From contig CM042018.1 in NCBI GenBank assembly GCA_023525975.1, forward strand, positions 103,966,001-104,030,000: a stretch of DNA of 64,000 nt, read 5' to 3'. The DNA is from Smallanthus sonchifolius (Eukaryota; Streptophyta; Magnoliopsida; Asterales; Asteraceae). The notes under the pieces were generated by a model, which ran no database searches, was not told the origin of the DNA, and saw only the letters and a list, made by a program, of their open reading frames with translations. A program made the position numbers and the translations under genes. This document shows positions 48,168 through 60,879 of this stretch, in pieces (positions within the stretch are counted from its first letter, which is position 1; every line of letters starts with the position of its first letter).

Positions 48168-48464
48168 ATGGAACAGGAACAGTTTGAAACACGATCTTCA
48201 TCCTCTTCAACGAGAAACCATGATTATAATGAGGAAAATAAGGTGAAATCATTAGCACTGTCATCAAAATTTCCATTAACGTGTTGGGAGATAGCGGGTG
48301 CGTCTGGTGTTTTTTTGAGTTTCGCCGTTGGTCTCCTCGGAGTTTACCTCACTTTGCCGGATTCCGATTACAGCTTTCTCAAGCTTCCACGGACACTTGA
48401 AGATCTTCATATCCTTAGGTAATTCTTTAATTTTGATATCCTTTTTATGTGATCTATGAAATTC

Positions 48465-48516
<52 letters not shown>

Positions 48517-51386
48517 TATTCTTATTGTATTATATGGTTAGATGTTGAATCATAATCTTTGGCTCTTTATTGTGATCTGCAAAATCTCTATTACATAAAA
48601 GTAAAAAAAAGACAAATTTTTTCTATAAATTTATGAATTTTTATGGTTCATGCATATAATTTTTAATTTTATTTGTGTGTTTGGTATTTTGCTCTTTATT
48701 GTGATCAGCAAAATCTTTATTACATAAAAGTAAAAAAAGACAGATTACTAAGAACAAAAGTATCCTTCATTAATGGGCAAAGTCTGATATCCTTAGATTG
48801 ATGGCCTTTGAAGAGTTTCCCATTTGATGTATACATATATTTTTTATGGTAATGATTCTTGTATATGATAGCTTAAAAAATAAAAAAAAGCCTTTTTTTG
48901 TTGATAGATAGAGTTGGTTCATGAAATTGAATGGTAAACGATTCATGTAATTTATTTTCAATCTTGCAATTTGCTTGTTTGGTATTTGGATGATTTGGAA
49001 TATTGGTTTGCAATTGAAATTAATGCGAAAACCGATTAAGATTATGTTTTTCTAGCTTTTAAGATCTTGGTTTTAAAAAGCGCACCTAGGCGCAAAGCGA
49101 CCTCAGGTGCTGGGGCTTTTGTGTAGGCAAGGCGAGATATGTACAAAAGGCGTAGGTGAGGCGCATTTTTCAGGCGAAAAATTAGCATAAGGCACAGTGT
49201 TGAGGCACGCTTTTTGTACGGGGGCTGGATTTGTGCTTCAGGATGTTGTACAACAGGCTTTTTTAGGTTGTACGTATAGGTTATTTAGATATTAAACCAT
49301 ATATAGAGCTAATCTGTGTCTAAATTTTAGGTAAATGATGCTAGAAACCTATGAGAAATATATAAAAATTTATATAACAATTGGCACCTCACATACAAAA
49401 AGCGGTGCGCTTTTGCGCTTTGCGCCTCAGTTGTAGACTCTGTTAGATAAATGTGAAGCACCTAATTAACCATATATGGAAGCTCCTGATTACCTATTTA
49501 TCAGATTCTAGTTCTGTAAGACGCAATTATCACTTTGAAAACACTCTTTTAAATCACATTTTTGGTAGGAATTCAAGGTCTGGAGTTGAGTTTTAACAGA
49601 TGGTAAACTAATGAATCGATTTTTTGTGTTAACAAGTGTATCTATCTATGTGTTTCTTTATTGTACATGGTGTCTTTGGATATGTTTCTGAAAGCATCAA
49701 TGTTTTGATTTCCTACAGAGATAATATCGAGGGATATACAAGTGACTACACTGTCCAGGTCTTAGTGGGGTATTGCATGGTCTATATCTTTATGCAAACT
49801 TTTATGATCCCGGGAACTGTTTTCATGTCACTGCTTGCGGGGTCTCTTTTTGGAGTCTTAAGAGGTGTAACTCTCGTTGTCTTTGCTGCTACTGCTGGCG
49901 CGTCTTCTTGCTATTTTTTATCTAATTTGATTGGGCGGCCCCTTATCTCGTCTCTTTGGCCTGATAAATTGGTTTTCTTCCAAGATCAGGTTAGGCTCAT
50001 ATGCCCTATCTAGGTGTGGCAATTTCGATCCACCATCAATTTGGGTTAGAGTTTGCCTCTAATGGGTGGGTTGAACGGGTCAAAAGTCACAGAAAGTTTA
50101 TTCAAATTGGCATAGAACTTCCTAAATCTTAATTATATTGAAATTTAGATTATGATTGTAACAACACATTTTGTTAATCTTATAAAAAATTGATTGTGGG
50201 TAGGCCCTCCACACTAAAAATTTCCACTATTTTATCCATTTCCAGCCCTATGTTAGCCTGTTAGGTCCAAACACACATACAAACAACGAAAACAATAAAC
50301 AAAAGTAAGAACGCGAGAGATTTAACTTGGTTCGGTCAGTGTGACCTACGCCCACGGGTTGCAACTAGGGTTTATATTATTAAGGTGCCCAAGAAATTAC
50401 AAGTACATTGATGTCTATTTATAAGACTAATATAGGGTTACTAACTTAACCATCAAGTTAAGCCCAGATTATGGGCCTCCATAATCTCAGTCTCAGGAGG
50501 GCTAGGGCAGGCCGGCTTTGGCATGCCTCCATACTCGACACCCTAACCATCCTTTGAAATTTGAAAGCCTTTATCTTTAACCATTGAAGAGGTTGACGGT
50601 TTTAGTTTTGCTTGCTTAGGTGGCTAAAAGGCGAGACGGGCTCCTGAATTACATGCTTTTCTTAAGGTTGACACCGACCCTGCCTAATATGTTCATTAAT
50701 GTTGCTTCACCAATAGTAAATGTGCCTTATCATATATTCTTACTTGGAACTTCAATTGGGCTCATTCCAGCTGCTTATGTCACCGTCAAGGTATTATTCT
50801 GAAGCTTTCTGTGTTTATTTATTTTATAAGACTGACATCTTAAAAGTGTTTGGATGCGTATATAGAAACTGATTATATGAATAATGGGCTTTTAAATTTT
50901 GGATAAACGAATTCTGGTTTTAGTTATCTGAATATTTAGAGTTCAAATAATCAGTTTAACACCAACTGAAACGTTATTACAAGAATGTCCTTTTTAGGCA
51001 TTTTATCTACCAGACTTAGATAATCAAAGTTATTACAACTTTCAATTATCTCATTTTATTAAAGTTGATTATTTGATTCTGGTTATTTAACATAACCACT
51101 TTCAAGATTCACATCCTAACAGCCCTTAGTTTGCTATTGTAATTTAGAGTTTTAATGGTTCGGACAATGTAATTGAACAATTTAGTATTTTCATATCATC
51201 ACGCGTATTTATTTTTCTTTTTTTGTGATTTTTTTATGTTTATTTATAATCTTACAGGCTGGAATAACTCTTGGAGAATTACAGTCAATTGGAGACTTAT
51301 ATGACATCCATTCAATAGGAACCTTGTTTCTCATTGGGCTTGCTTCTATTACCCCTACACTCATAAGCAAGAAGAATGCACCATGA
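48168..51386 (+). CDS. VTT-domain membrane protein (SNARE-associated Golgi protein family)
   Basis: Exons 48168-48418, 49719-49989, 50620-50790 and 51258-51386 join in phase (GT/AG) to a 273-residue protein. Visible parts are an N-terminal Ser/Glu-rich tail, a first membrane segment (AGASGVFLSFAVGLLGVYL), and then the VTT domain from exon 2: VLVGYCMVYIFMQTFMIPG, FMSLLAGSLFGVLRG, CYFLSNLIGRPL. Exon 3 carries NYMLFLRLTPTLPNMFINV and exon 4 ends with LFLIGLASITPTLI. This matches the plant DedA/VTT family related to TMEM41B, which acts in lipid scrambling and membrane traffic. The exact partner and cellular site are not shown by sequence. No disabling change was found. Confidence 0.9.
48463..48512. 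repeat. (AT)n microsatellite in intron 1 of the VTT gene
   Basis: An alternating AT run of about 45-50 bp begins a few tens of bases after the exon 1 donor. Confidence 0.85.
49067..49430. mobile_element. MITE-like element, copy 2, in intron 1 of the VTT gene
   Basis: It begins TTGGTTTTAAAAAGCGCACC and contains the same CAGGATGTTGTACAACAGGC block as the element at 31774-32075. The right end (GCGCTTTTGCGCTTTGCGCC) is diverged. Confidence 0.6.
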
Positions 51387-52991
51387 CAATTTGTTCATGC
51401 TTTAATTATAGTGTTTCTAACAAACCCCTCTCCAAGATTTGAAGTCTGTACAAAATTACAAATTTACCCTCAGTAACGACCTTCGGTTTCAGCTGTTGAG
51501 ATTTGGTGGTTTGTGCTATAGATGTTGGAGAGGCAAAAGGGATCTGCACAGCTTGTTCTTTGATTTAGAGGGTAACAAGGTAAAATTGCTAAAATGCAGT
51601 TTAGTCTATGTAGAAAATTAAAATTCCCAGTGTAAAGTCAGGAAAAGATGGATTGTTACTATGATTTTATTTTATGAAATGTGAAATTGGCCTATCATTC
51701 TGATGTGATTGTTAGTCTTTTTTATTTTATTTTTTAATATATTATATTCTTAAGTATTATTAAATATAATAAGGATAATAATAGCTTATAATATAAAATC
51801 TAATATATTTTTGTTAAGAATATATATTAAAATGATAAAAATCCCACTGTAAATCCTTGAAAGATGGGTTCTTGCTATGAAACTGGCACAGCTGAAAGTT
51901 CAGGCTTTTAAAGATGTAAACTTTTTTTTTTAACATCGATTAATAAATTTATGAAATGTTATGCCGTTTATTGGCTGTGTTCATTTGTCATGGTTGTTTT
52001 GGCACACGATTTTCGGGTTTTGCTTGTTTTGGCTTTGACTGTGTGGTATGTGGTTTTTCGTCTAGCGGTTCTTACTGGTGTCATGGTGCTACCGTTGTGG
52101 TGGTTTTTGCATTTGCCACCATGGTCCTAGCGGCAACAAACGTGTCTTCTATTCGCTCCTTCTACTTTCATAAATAACATAGGCGGGTGTGCAAGAAAGT
52201 GTGATCACATAACACATCAATTTTTTTAACAATACTATTCCAAACAAAACAAAAAATATATTACTTCCCAAAATATAAGATTCTAAATTTCAAATATACC
52301 TGAAGTTTTACTTTGAAACTTCCAACACAAATGAGGGATGTTCATCACAAAGATTTAATAAAAGAATATACATCAAGGTTACTACAAAGGTGTTAAATTC
52401 AAATTTAATACCAAACACCCCTAAATAAATATAACTCGTTTAATAGGAGCTCAAGGTGTTTGTTCTTTAAACTGAAGGGATTGATTGTTGGGCTTCTGAG
52501 CAACTCTTCTGTGTGGCACTCAAGTTGTTCGATAAAATGCCTTTCACTATTTGTTATTGAAGTTGTACACTTAACACTCTTTAGTTACTGAATAAGATGA
52601 TAGTTTAAAATAGGAAAGTGAGCTTGACAGAATTCTGCCATAAATTAGGGTTTCTTTTGAGAGAATATGAAGCAATAAGTTAGAGATACAATCAAAATTT
52701 GTGATGGTAACGATATAGATTTAATTAGATTTAGATAATAACAATGGTTCCATGTATTATGCAAAGACAGACCTTCAATAAGAACGTTCCCTAATCTTCA
52801 ATATAGCTGTGAAATATCATCACTTAAGACGAGGAAAGTGGACTATTATGCCTGCGATTAAAACCACACTATCGGTTTTGTCCACAAGGAGCTCACATAT
52901 TTGTTTACGATTACCTAAGTAGATGGGAATGCTCAGGTAGCATCATTACTTCAAGAGTTTTGAGTTAATTTGTTTTCATTGACTCTTGCAG
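51387..52991. other. Downstream of the VTT gene, nothing recognised
   Basis: AT-rich DNA with a short hydrophobic chance frame (51956-52177). No upstream exons of the following PIG-X-like fragment were found here. Confidence 0.35.
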
Positions 52992-54162
52992 TGTTTACTG
53001 ATGCCTCTGCGTTTGGGGACACAGATTTAGAGTTGCCTGCTGTGCGGGCAAATCGATCGGTTGTTGAGGTTCACAAGGATTTGAGCCCTAATATGTTGTC
53101 CGGAAACAATAACGGTTGGGAATTCAACATTGAGCTTCCATTACATGCACACTATGCAGTATGTGGATGATGAATATTAAATGTACTGCATCATACTGTT
53201 TGTTAAAAGTGGTAAGATGGGTGGGTATGGATAACGGGTCAAAATGGGCTGGGTCTGGGTTGGGTTAACCTATTAACACTTTTTTGTCCATTGTTTAGAA
53301 TAAAAACAAAAACTAGTGCATTTATTATGATTACAAAAGCACCGTTATTATAATAATAACCTAAATCTTTGAATAAAACAATGTAGTAGGAGGTTGTATG
53401 CCTTACAAATAGCGTTTGGGTGACTTTTAACCTGTGTGACCCTTTAAGTCCATTCGACCCGTTTCCCTTGTAGGCTAAATTTTTGTTTTTGACTCAATTT
53501 GAGATAAACACAATCCAAATGGACCCATTCATAAGTAAATGGGTCGAAATTGCCACCTTTAGCTTTTTGGTCTTTTGACCTAACATTTTAGGAAAAATTC
53601 GTTTTGGAGTAATTTCACTTTCTGTTGAAGTAAAAGTAGTTGGTAGAAGATGAACTGTTAATGTGGAAGTTATTCAATCACAAACGTTCTTGATAATATA
53701 TCACCCTAAAATCTAGCTTTTAGGCTACTTCTTTACTATAAATATGCAAGCATAACTATGTAGTATTAAGCCTATTTTTCAAACCCAACTCGATTCTTTA
53801 TTCAGTACTCATAATACCATTTTTTTGGAAGATTTCTCATATTTCTCAGGATTATGATTTTCTGCTTGATCTACATCTTCTTGTTCCTTTTTCATTCAAT
53901 CATACTTGTTTCTGCAGCTATTGGGAAAACACGGATACACACTGTTGAAGGGGATTCTCATAATCAAAGCTGTATATTTTCATCTACCAATGATGGTGTT
54001 TTATCCAATTCCACTGCTATTATTTGGGAAGTACCTTCTGGAATTGTGAAACACACAACACTCGTATCCGTTCTTACTTCTATTTCAGCAGTTGTAGGCA
54101 CTTTCGCAATTTTCACGGCATGTGTTCTTCATCCAGAAATTTCTGTCTACAAACAATCTTAG
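52992..54162 (+). pseudogene. PIG-X-like gene fragment (GPI mannosyltransferase I subunit), probably incomplete
   Basis: The first piece (52992-53160, after acceptor CAG) reads VFTDASAFGDTDLELPA, then NRSVVEVHKDL and WEFNIELPLHAHYA, ending at a GTATGT donor. The second piece (53918-54162) reads IGKTRIHTVEGDSHNQSCIF, NSTAIIWEVPSGIVKHT, then one C-terminal membrane segment (LVSVLTSISAVVGTFAIFTA) and TAG. PIG-X/Pbn1 proteins are ER type I membrane proteins that stabilise the first GPI mannosyltransferase, and this layout fits. The N-terminal exons and an expected stretch after HAHYA (usually Pro-rich, ESGY-like) were not found, and the exon phases do not join. It is probably a decayed C-terminal fragment, though an unrecognised small exon cannot be excluded. 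Confidence 0.55.
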
Positions 54163-54533
54163 TTTTTTAAGGTTTGTATCTCATATTGAATTATTGATTG
54201 TTTTAATTAGTTATTTGGAATATTATTTGTTCTTTTGATCCTTGTATTCTACATATATGCTTTCATCACAATTTACTTGTAGTGTTTGATCATTGCAAAC
54301 ATCTATTGACAAAGCACATAGTACACAGCAGCACCACATTATTTGGAATAACTGATTTATTTTATTCTATATGGATCATTATATAATTAACAGAATTATA
54401 CAAAGAGACGGGCTATTTTACATTTCACTCTTCATCGCGTTGTATTTGCTTAATAATTACGAAGAATCATAATTTGTATACTTTATATAAATAATTTTAG
54501 GATGTATTGAAATAATTGAGTTGGATGGTAGTA
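54163..54533. other. Intergenic between the PIG-X-like fragment and the cyclase 3' end
   Basis: This is a short stretch between convergent transcription units (PIG-X-like +, cyclase -). It presumably holds both 3' untranslated regions. Nothing else is seen. Confidence 0.4.
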
Positions 54534-57500
54534 TTAGATGCTTTTGAGCCGGGGCAAAACATGCTTGCGATAATCAGCTAGAGCCCACATTGGGTATATA
54601 TTCCGGTATAGTGCATAGTGCAGCATGCAGTTCTTCATGAACACTCCAGCTATTTCCTGCATTAGGTATTTTTTAGTAAACTCCTTAAATTCATTTGATT
54701 ATGTTTTTAATTAAACATATTGCCATCTGTATTACCTGTTGTGGAAAATCACCATTTTCCAACTGGGAGTTGATCAGCAACCTGGCTGCTTTATGTAGGG
54801 GTGTTGCATCTCTCTCCATCTATACATTTCAACAAATTAGTTGAAATATTATAATTAGCTAAAACGATAACTGTTTATAGTTTTAAATAATAAACTGACC
54901 TGCCGAGAATGAATCAATCCCATCATTGCCCATGCAGTGTGTACCAAATTGGACCGGCCTCCTTCCAAGGGTATATATTTCTGTTTTTTGAGTAAGCAAA
55001 GATACATTTTATTAACCTTAGATTATTATTTTTCATTTTTTTAACACTTGTTATGTTGTAGTGTTACCTTTTCTGGGCAGGATTTGTAGCTTTCTCCCCA
55101 ACCACCATCCTCCAGCTGTGTTTCCAGCAGAAATTTAACACCTTTATGAACTGCTGTACAATTTTCATACGTCTTTCCTACTGCTGCCAGTCCTCCAAGA
55201 GCAAACCAGGTACCGTATGTAAAACACACACCCCAGTTTCCATACCTAGTTACCACAGGTTCTCATGTTAACCAAGCAGCACGAAAAACTATTTCCAACT
55301 AGACGTGGCAATTTTGACCCGCTTACGGAATGGGTCAATTTGGATCATGTTTTATCTCTAACGGGTAAAATAAAGTAAATAGCTTAAAAGGAAATGGGTC
55401 AAACGGTTCAAAATTTGCCCGAAGTGTAGTTTTTAATGCATAAAACCTCCTAAAACATTTTATTCAAAAAATTAGATTATTATTGAAATATATAATTTTT
55501 GTACTCTTGTTTGACACACTGATTTTTTAGAAAAAATGTAAAAATTCAAGAGAAAAAATGTTTAGTTGTCAATCCAGCCCACACATGTTGCCTCATCTGG
55601 TTCCAACTGTTTCAGTTCTCATTTTTTAATTTCAAAAATAGAAACAAACCATGAACCATCTTGCATCTGTATTTTCTCCAGGTATCCACTTGCGCCCGTA
55701 AGGAAGTTTTCTATCTCTTTCCTTCTATGCCCAGGGTATAACTTCTTAAACAAAACAAGGGCCTGCATTGCTGATGATGTACACTCAACATACCTAGTCA
55801 ACAAATTTTGTAAGTATTGAAATTAACCATGTATAAAATATGCTTTATGGAAATGGTAAATTATATTGAAGTCTTACTCATGCTCAATGACGATATCAGC
55901 AAAGAACTCCGTAGGATTGAGAATCTAAATGGAAAAACGAATATGTTGAATATAGTATCGAATTTTGGCGTCTTAGAAAACAATATTTTTGTTATCACTT
56001 TGATATATACCTCCAGCCAATCTGATGATCCTGCTGGTTCCCATGCTGCTAATCCACCATTTTTGCTCTATAATATCATCACAATCAGTTGTAACTCGTT
56101 AAATACCACATTTAATAATTTAGAATGTAATTTTGTAAATTTTTTTTATACAGTTAAAAATTTCCTTGTGATAATGTATACCGATGACCGACCTGCAAGG
56201 AAAGTATTATGTTGACAGCATCATTTAGTTGCCCGGGTTGCATTTTCTCGCCAACAATTTCTGGTGGCATTGTTGAAAATAGGAGGCAACACTGGGATAG
56301 AATATAGGTAGATAGTAAGTAGATCATAGAGAGAGGCTTTTCTAATAATATTATTATGCAATTTTATAAAAATCATATACATACCTTCAATGCTTCAGCA
56401 GTACAGTCTGAAACTTGCCATCCATGATCTTGATCTGAAAAGGTCCATGACCCTTTAGAGATATGCCGGTGCATGCTTTTAAAGTCACCCGAAGGATTGT
56501 CTTTAACCTACGCAAGAATATTTAGTAAATAATCAGGATTAGTTCAGTAAAAGGTACAAATTTATTGGTTTTAAATAATGGCTCAAATATTGCATCAGAG
56601 TTTTAGAGACCTGTGAAGCTTTAATAAATTCATGTCCTTTCATCAAAGTGGAACCAATTTCTTCGGTTAGATCAGTAGCCAATAGAGCTTGAATGGCAAA
56701 ACCAGCATCCCACTCTTGACTACCAAAACTCTGTTTTGCAATTAAATCAATTTACAGTTAATATACTTGTTATGGATATAATTATATTATATAAATAAAA
56801 ATCATGTTTTTTTTGGTGTACGCGATATGACCTGCATTTTCATTCCATCTTCAGCAACCCAAAGATAATCCGGGATTCGGGCAAGGTGCTTTTTGAAACA
56901 AACACCATTTGGATCCTCAACCCAGCATGCAAGCATACACAATGCCTGAACAAAAAAGTTCAAACATTTATATTAAGTTTTTACATAACTTAATTATATT
57001 TTAATTAAATTATTTATCAGCTTACTTTTTCTACAGAACCTATAGTGATATACCGGCTGTTCTCATCTTCATAATGAATATGCCTCATTGTTGTTTGAAG
57101 TGCTCTGTCTCTCAATTTGTTAAACGGCCAGCGATTCAGTAAAGGCTCAGTGAAAATATAGAGACTATCCCACATCAAATCTTGTAGTAAAGGATGAGGA
57201 TAATATAAATCTTCCTGAAATCATAAGTTGGGCAGGTGAATAATTAGCCAGAAAGATATGTATTGTTCAAATTCTGTTATAAATAGTTAAAAACTCACCT
57301 TTGCACACAAATGTCTTATGCTCTTCCATTTTATTTCATTGTAGGGCTGTGCATAAAGTTCATCTCTAAGTTGCAGAATCAATGGAGTAATCGGGCCCAC
57401 AAATCTTTTTCCGTACAGGTATGACATTGGCATGTATACCAACCGACAGTAGCACCACATTTTTGCTGCATTTAGATAAAAAATTTAAGTAGAAAATAGT

Positions 57501-59787
57501 ACATTATAATCACTAGATCACCAAATCTGCTAAAATGAGGATTTAGTTTTATAAAAAAATGCTATTTTGATGCAATTGGTACTAGAGAACTAACCTGGAT
57601 ACATTGGTAGGAAAGAAGGAAGGATCCAGAACTCAGGGGGCATTGGGTTGGTTCCAGCCCATTCACATACACCAAGTATCTAAAAAAAGAATCGTGTATA
57701 GATTTGAGCGGGTTGGGTAACGGGTCAAAACATAATCAGACACTTTTTTGTCTATTTTTTTAATGACTAATGTATTTTTTAGATTATATTTATTAGTTTT
57801 GAGAAATATATCTTACAGAAAGCCATGTTTTGCCCCAGGATGGAAGGGCTGTGACAGTCCCATGATCAAGAATCCATTTGCGGGCTTTGGTGCACGCGCC
57901 ATTCAGACCACCATCGGGCCCTTCTCCTAAAAGACGCATACAAATGTAACTGAGGGTGGTGCAGAACATTGTGCTGTGACCCTCTATGTGAAATCCCCAC
58001 CCACCGTCTTCGTTCTGTTAAATTCCAGGTATAACGTGTTTTTTTTTTTTTTGAATTTTCAGTTAAAAAATGTTGTACAATTACAATAGTAACTACCTGA
58101 TGACAGTATAAATACCGTAGGATTTCTTTTCGATATTCTGCTGGGAAAACCGTGTTAAGGTGCCCGGTAATGTACAAGCACATCACCTGCGATTTGTTAA
58201 TTTGTCAAAGATGTGGACCGTGACACTAGAGGTTCTAATTTTGACCCATTTGTTGAATGCGTCGATTTGAATTATGTTTTATGTCTTAAGTCAAATGGTT
58301 AAATTCAAGGAAAAAACTAGCTGAAATGAAAACGAGTCAAATTAGTTGCCAAAGTAGGGGTATTCATAAACCGTTAAAACCAAAGCAAACCGGCTGGTTC
58401 AGAGGGTTTAACAGTTAGGCCCATGGTTTGCTTTTGGTGGTTTGGCCAACGGCTTGGAACTCAGAATCAGTCGTGTAAACCGAACTAACAGTCAAAACTT
58501 TTTTTTAAATTTCTGAAATATGTATTTTTGTATATACAAACAAACAAACATACCCAGCAAAACCCACTCAAAGAGTAGGGTCTGGGGAGGGTGGGATGAG
58601 GGCAAACCTTACCTCTATCCCACAGGGTAGAGAGGCTGTACCCAGAGACACCCCCCGGCTCAGAAAACATACTAAACATGCATACAATAAACAACAAACA
58701 ACAAATATTCGGTATCAAAAGCGTATATGAGAACAAGACATATAAGTTCGTACCATAAGCAGACAGAAGGAGCAACATGCATAATAGTCCCTAAAAATGT
58801 GAAGCATACAGAAAACGTACAAGAACTACATGTCATAACCATATAATTAAGTAGCCATAACATATACAAGAACAATAAGGCATACAAATCCGTGTCATAA
58901 CCATCTTTTATCATTTTAAAATATACAAAATAACAATGTTGAAAAAAAACCCCGGTCTAAACCGTCAAAACCGAACTGTCGGCTGACTCAACCAACATGA
59001 CCGGTTTGATTTGTCGTTTTTTAAAACCTTAGTTATAGGTTCGGCTCATAATCCAGCCAAACCAGACCTTGAACATCCCTAGACCAAAGTGTTACAAATG
59101 CATATAACCGCTTTACTTAAAACTTATTGTTGTTAGTATTGTAATAATACATCTTTTCTATAATCATATATAACACAAAAATCATGCCAATCGTTTTTTG
59201 CCCGGCCCATTCAAGTCGATTACAAAAACTACTTACCCAAGCCCAATTGACCCGTTACCCAACCCACCTGACCCGTTCGTTTTTCCATCTCTAACAAAAC
59301 ATAAAATCTTACCAAAGGCTGCATGAAATACAATGGACCAGCATTCTCTGCTGGCCAGTGACCATCATCAGCCTGCAAGGCTGCAAAGAAATTAACCGAT
59401 CTGCGCAACGCGATCGTAGCTTTTTCATACGACATTTCTTCACCATCCTCTATTTTCACCCGGGGTATCGTTTGTTTAAACTTGTTTTCTCTCAAAAACT
59501 GCATATCCACATTCATACAACCTTGTTACACATTCATAACCAAACAAACAATAATCTTTTAAAAAAATAAAAGGAACCGACGAGACCTGCATGCGCCAAA
59601 GAACATCACTGCTCGTCTTAACTTCGTGTCTACGGTTCCAGAAATCTGCACGGGCTTGTTCCACCTCAGCACGTTCTTCTAAAGTTCCATAACTCGGATC
59701 AAACTCCCATATTTGCCTACCGACAAAGTTGTTTGTGCTATAAAGGTACGGATTCTGACCCGCTTCTGCTATTTTCAATCTCCACAT
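54534..59787 (-). CDS. Oxidosqualene cyclase, beta-amyrin synthase type
   Basis: Eighteen exons join in phase to 761 residues, the normal family length: 59787-59587, 59498-59313, 58186-58097, 58014-57817, 57679-57595, 57465-57299, 57214-57026, 56945-56832, 56730-56611, 56507-56385, 56291-56193, 56067-56011, 55924-55878, 55793-55650, 55245-55068, 54980-54900, 54819-54736 and 54656-54534. The enzyme cyclises 2,3-oxidosqualene at the ER membrane. MWCYCR (residues 256-261) is the beta-amyrin synthase signature; lupeol synthases have Leu instead of Trp. DCTAEA supplies the protonating Asp484. Several QW-type repeats (DGSWYGNWG, DGGWGE, NGDFPQQ) are present. No stop or frameshift was seen. Product specificity cannot be fixed from sequence: other amyrin-type products such as taraxasterol-like or mixed triterpenes remain possible. 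Confidence 0.93.
58355..59081. mobile_element. Non-autonomous hAT-like element in intron 2 of the cyclase
   Basis: It starts TAGGGGTATTCATAAACCG and ends with the complement of TAGGGATGTTCAAGG. The flanks TGCCAAAG and GACCAAAG match at 6 of 8 positions. The interior contains a nested SINE. It is non-coding and spliced out. Confidence 0.5.
58537..58665 (-). mobile_element. SINE of the TS type, nested in the hAT-like element
   Basis: On the minus strand the sequence reads GGGATAGAGGTAAGGTTTGC, CCACCCTCCCCAGACCCTAC, GAGTGGG, GCTGGGTATG and ends in a (TTTG)n tail. The plant TS SINE family has this order and a T/G-rich tail. The tRNA-related 5' part is not clear. Confidence 0.6.
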
Positions 59788-59875
59788 CTTTCTTCAAGTG
59801 AATACACACACTAAATAAGAAAATAAGATGTAGACTGTTGGGACTTAGGTGTATATTGAAATCAGGAGGTATCCC

Positions 59876-59883
59876 TTTTTATA
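59876..59883 (-). promoter_or_regulatory. Likely TATA box of the oxidosqualene cyclase gene
   Basis: TATAAAAA on the minus strand lies about 90 bp upstream of the cyclase ATG (59787-59785), a normal distance with a short 5' leader. No ATG lies between them. Position-only evidence. Confidence 0.55.
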
Positions 59884-60427
59884 ATAACAACTGTTATGAT
59901 ACTAAATTACAACTCTTTCTTATGATAGCAACACACAGTCCAAGTTCCACCATTATTTTTCTGAGACAACAATGTCAAAGTTTCACTAGAGGTTAAAATT
60001 ATGCATCTTTATTACTTCTTAGAGAAATCTATTATGTATTTATAATTTAACTAGATTAGAAACCCGTGTATTATACGGGTTGAATAAAGGAAACTAGGAA
60101 AGTATTAAATAGTTAGTAATGAAGATGCTTATTAGGAAATATTAATAAGCGGGAAAAAGAATCTTGGGCTTACAGTAACACTTGACGCAACCGGTTACTT
60201 AAAAGGTATATTATTTTTTAATAAAAGATTTAAACCCCAAGTTAAAAGTTTATAAAAACTAGCATATGATATGTTTGTCACCTATTTATATAGTTGCCCA
60301 TCATTATTAAATTGTCATGTCAAAATGTTTGGTTTAAATAGTTATAGTGGTGAAAAAGTGTGGGAATTAATCTTAAAAAGGAGGCCTCATTGTCACGTAT
60401 TTGTCCTATGATGACATGCACATAACT
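59884..60427. other. Intergenic, upstream of the cyclase
   Basis: AT-rich upstream DNA that includes a Helitron terminus at 60051. No gene is seen. Confidence 0.4.
60051..60081 (-). mobile_element. Helitron 3' terminus (minus orientation)
   Basis: Read on the minus strand, AACCCGT/ACGGGTT form a perfect 7-bp stem (60081-60075 with 60067-60061), followed by the spacer TCTAAT and terminal CTAG (60054-60051). Host A precedes on the plus strand. The family also occurs near 15627 and 16010. Confidence 0.6.
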
Positions 60428-60612
60428 TTATGTATGTGGTGTGTGTTGTATTTTTGCTTTGGTTATTTTTAATGAATTTACCCATCTTGTTCTGTTTATC
60501 TTTTTGCTTTGGTTATTTTTAATGAATTTAACTATAGCTTTACAGTCTGTTCTAACTATAAAATCTTTGTGTAAAATAAGTTTAATTTTTCTAAAGCGTT
60601 GATCTGATACCA
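60428..60612 (-). pseudogene. Partial RNase H fragment joined directly to the primer-binding site
   Basis: The minus strand reads RKIKLILHKDFIVRTDCKAIVKFIKNN and NRTRWVN, in two near-identical blocks. The same stretch occurs in the full RNase H at about 62990-63117. A short tandem duplication (TTTTTGCTTTGGTTATTTTT at about 60452 and 60500) is present. No catalytic domain is complete. Confidence 0.75.
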
Positions 60613-60614
60613 AA
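60603..60614 (-). other. Pararetroviral tRNA-Met primer-binding site
   Basis: TGGTATCAGATC on the minus strand is one mismatch from TGGTATCAGAGC, the complement of initiator tRNA-Met used by caulimovirids to prime minus-strand DNA. It sits downstream of the promoter-like region, as expected. Confidence 0.7.
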
Positions 60615-60879
60615 ATAGGTTGGGGCATCAGAGATTTTTGACATTTGCAATAAAACATAAAAACTTACAGTATTTTTGCAGTGGTTGTTGAGAATATTTG
60701 TAGCGGAAAGAAAATTTTTTTAATTTTTTTTTATATTTTATATTTGAGATATAGTATGAAGAACTAGAGAAAACTAGTGAGAGAATAAGGGTTTACAAGA
60801 GAAATTAGAAAAAGAGAGTTTAGTTGCTTATAACTGAGAATGATTCTATGATTGATTTTCGGTGTGTTTTTACAAATGA

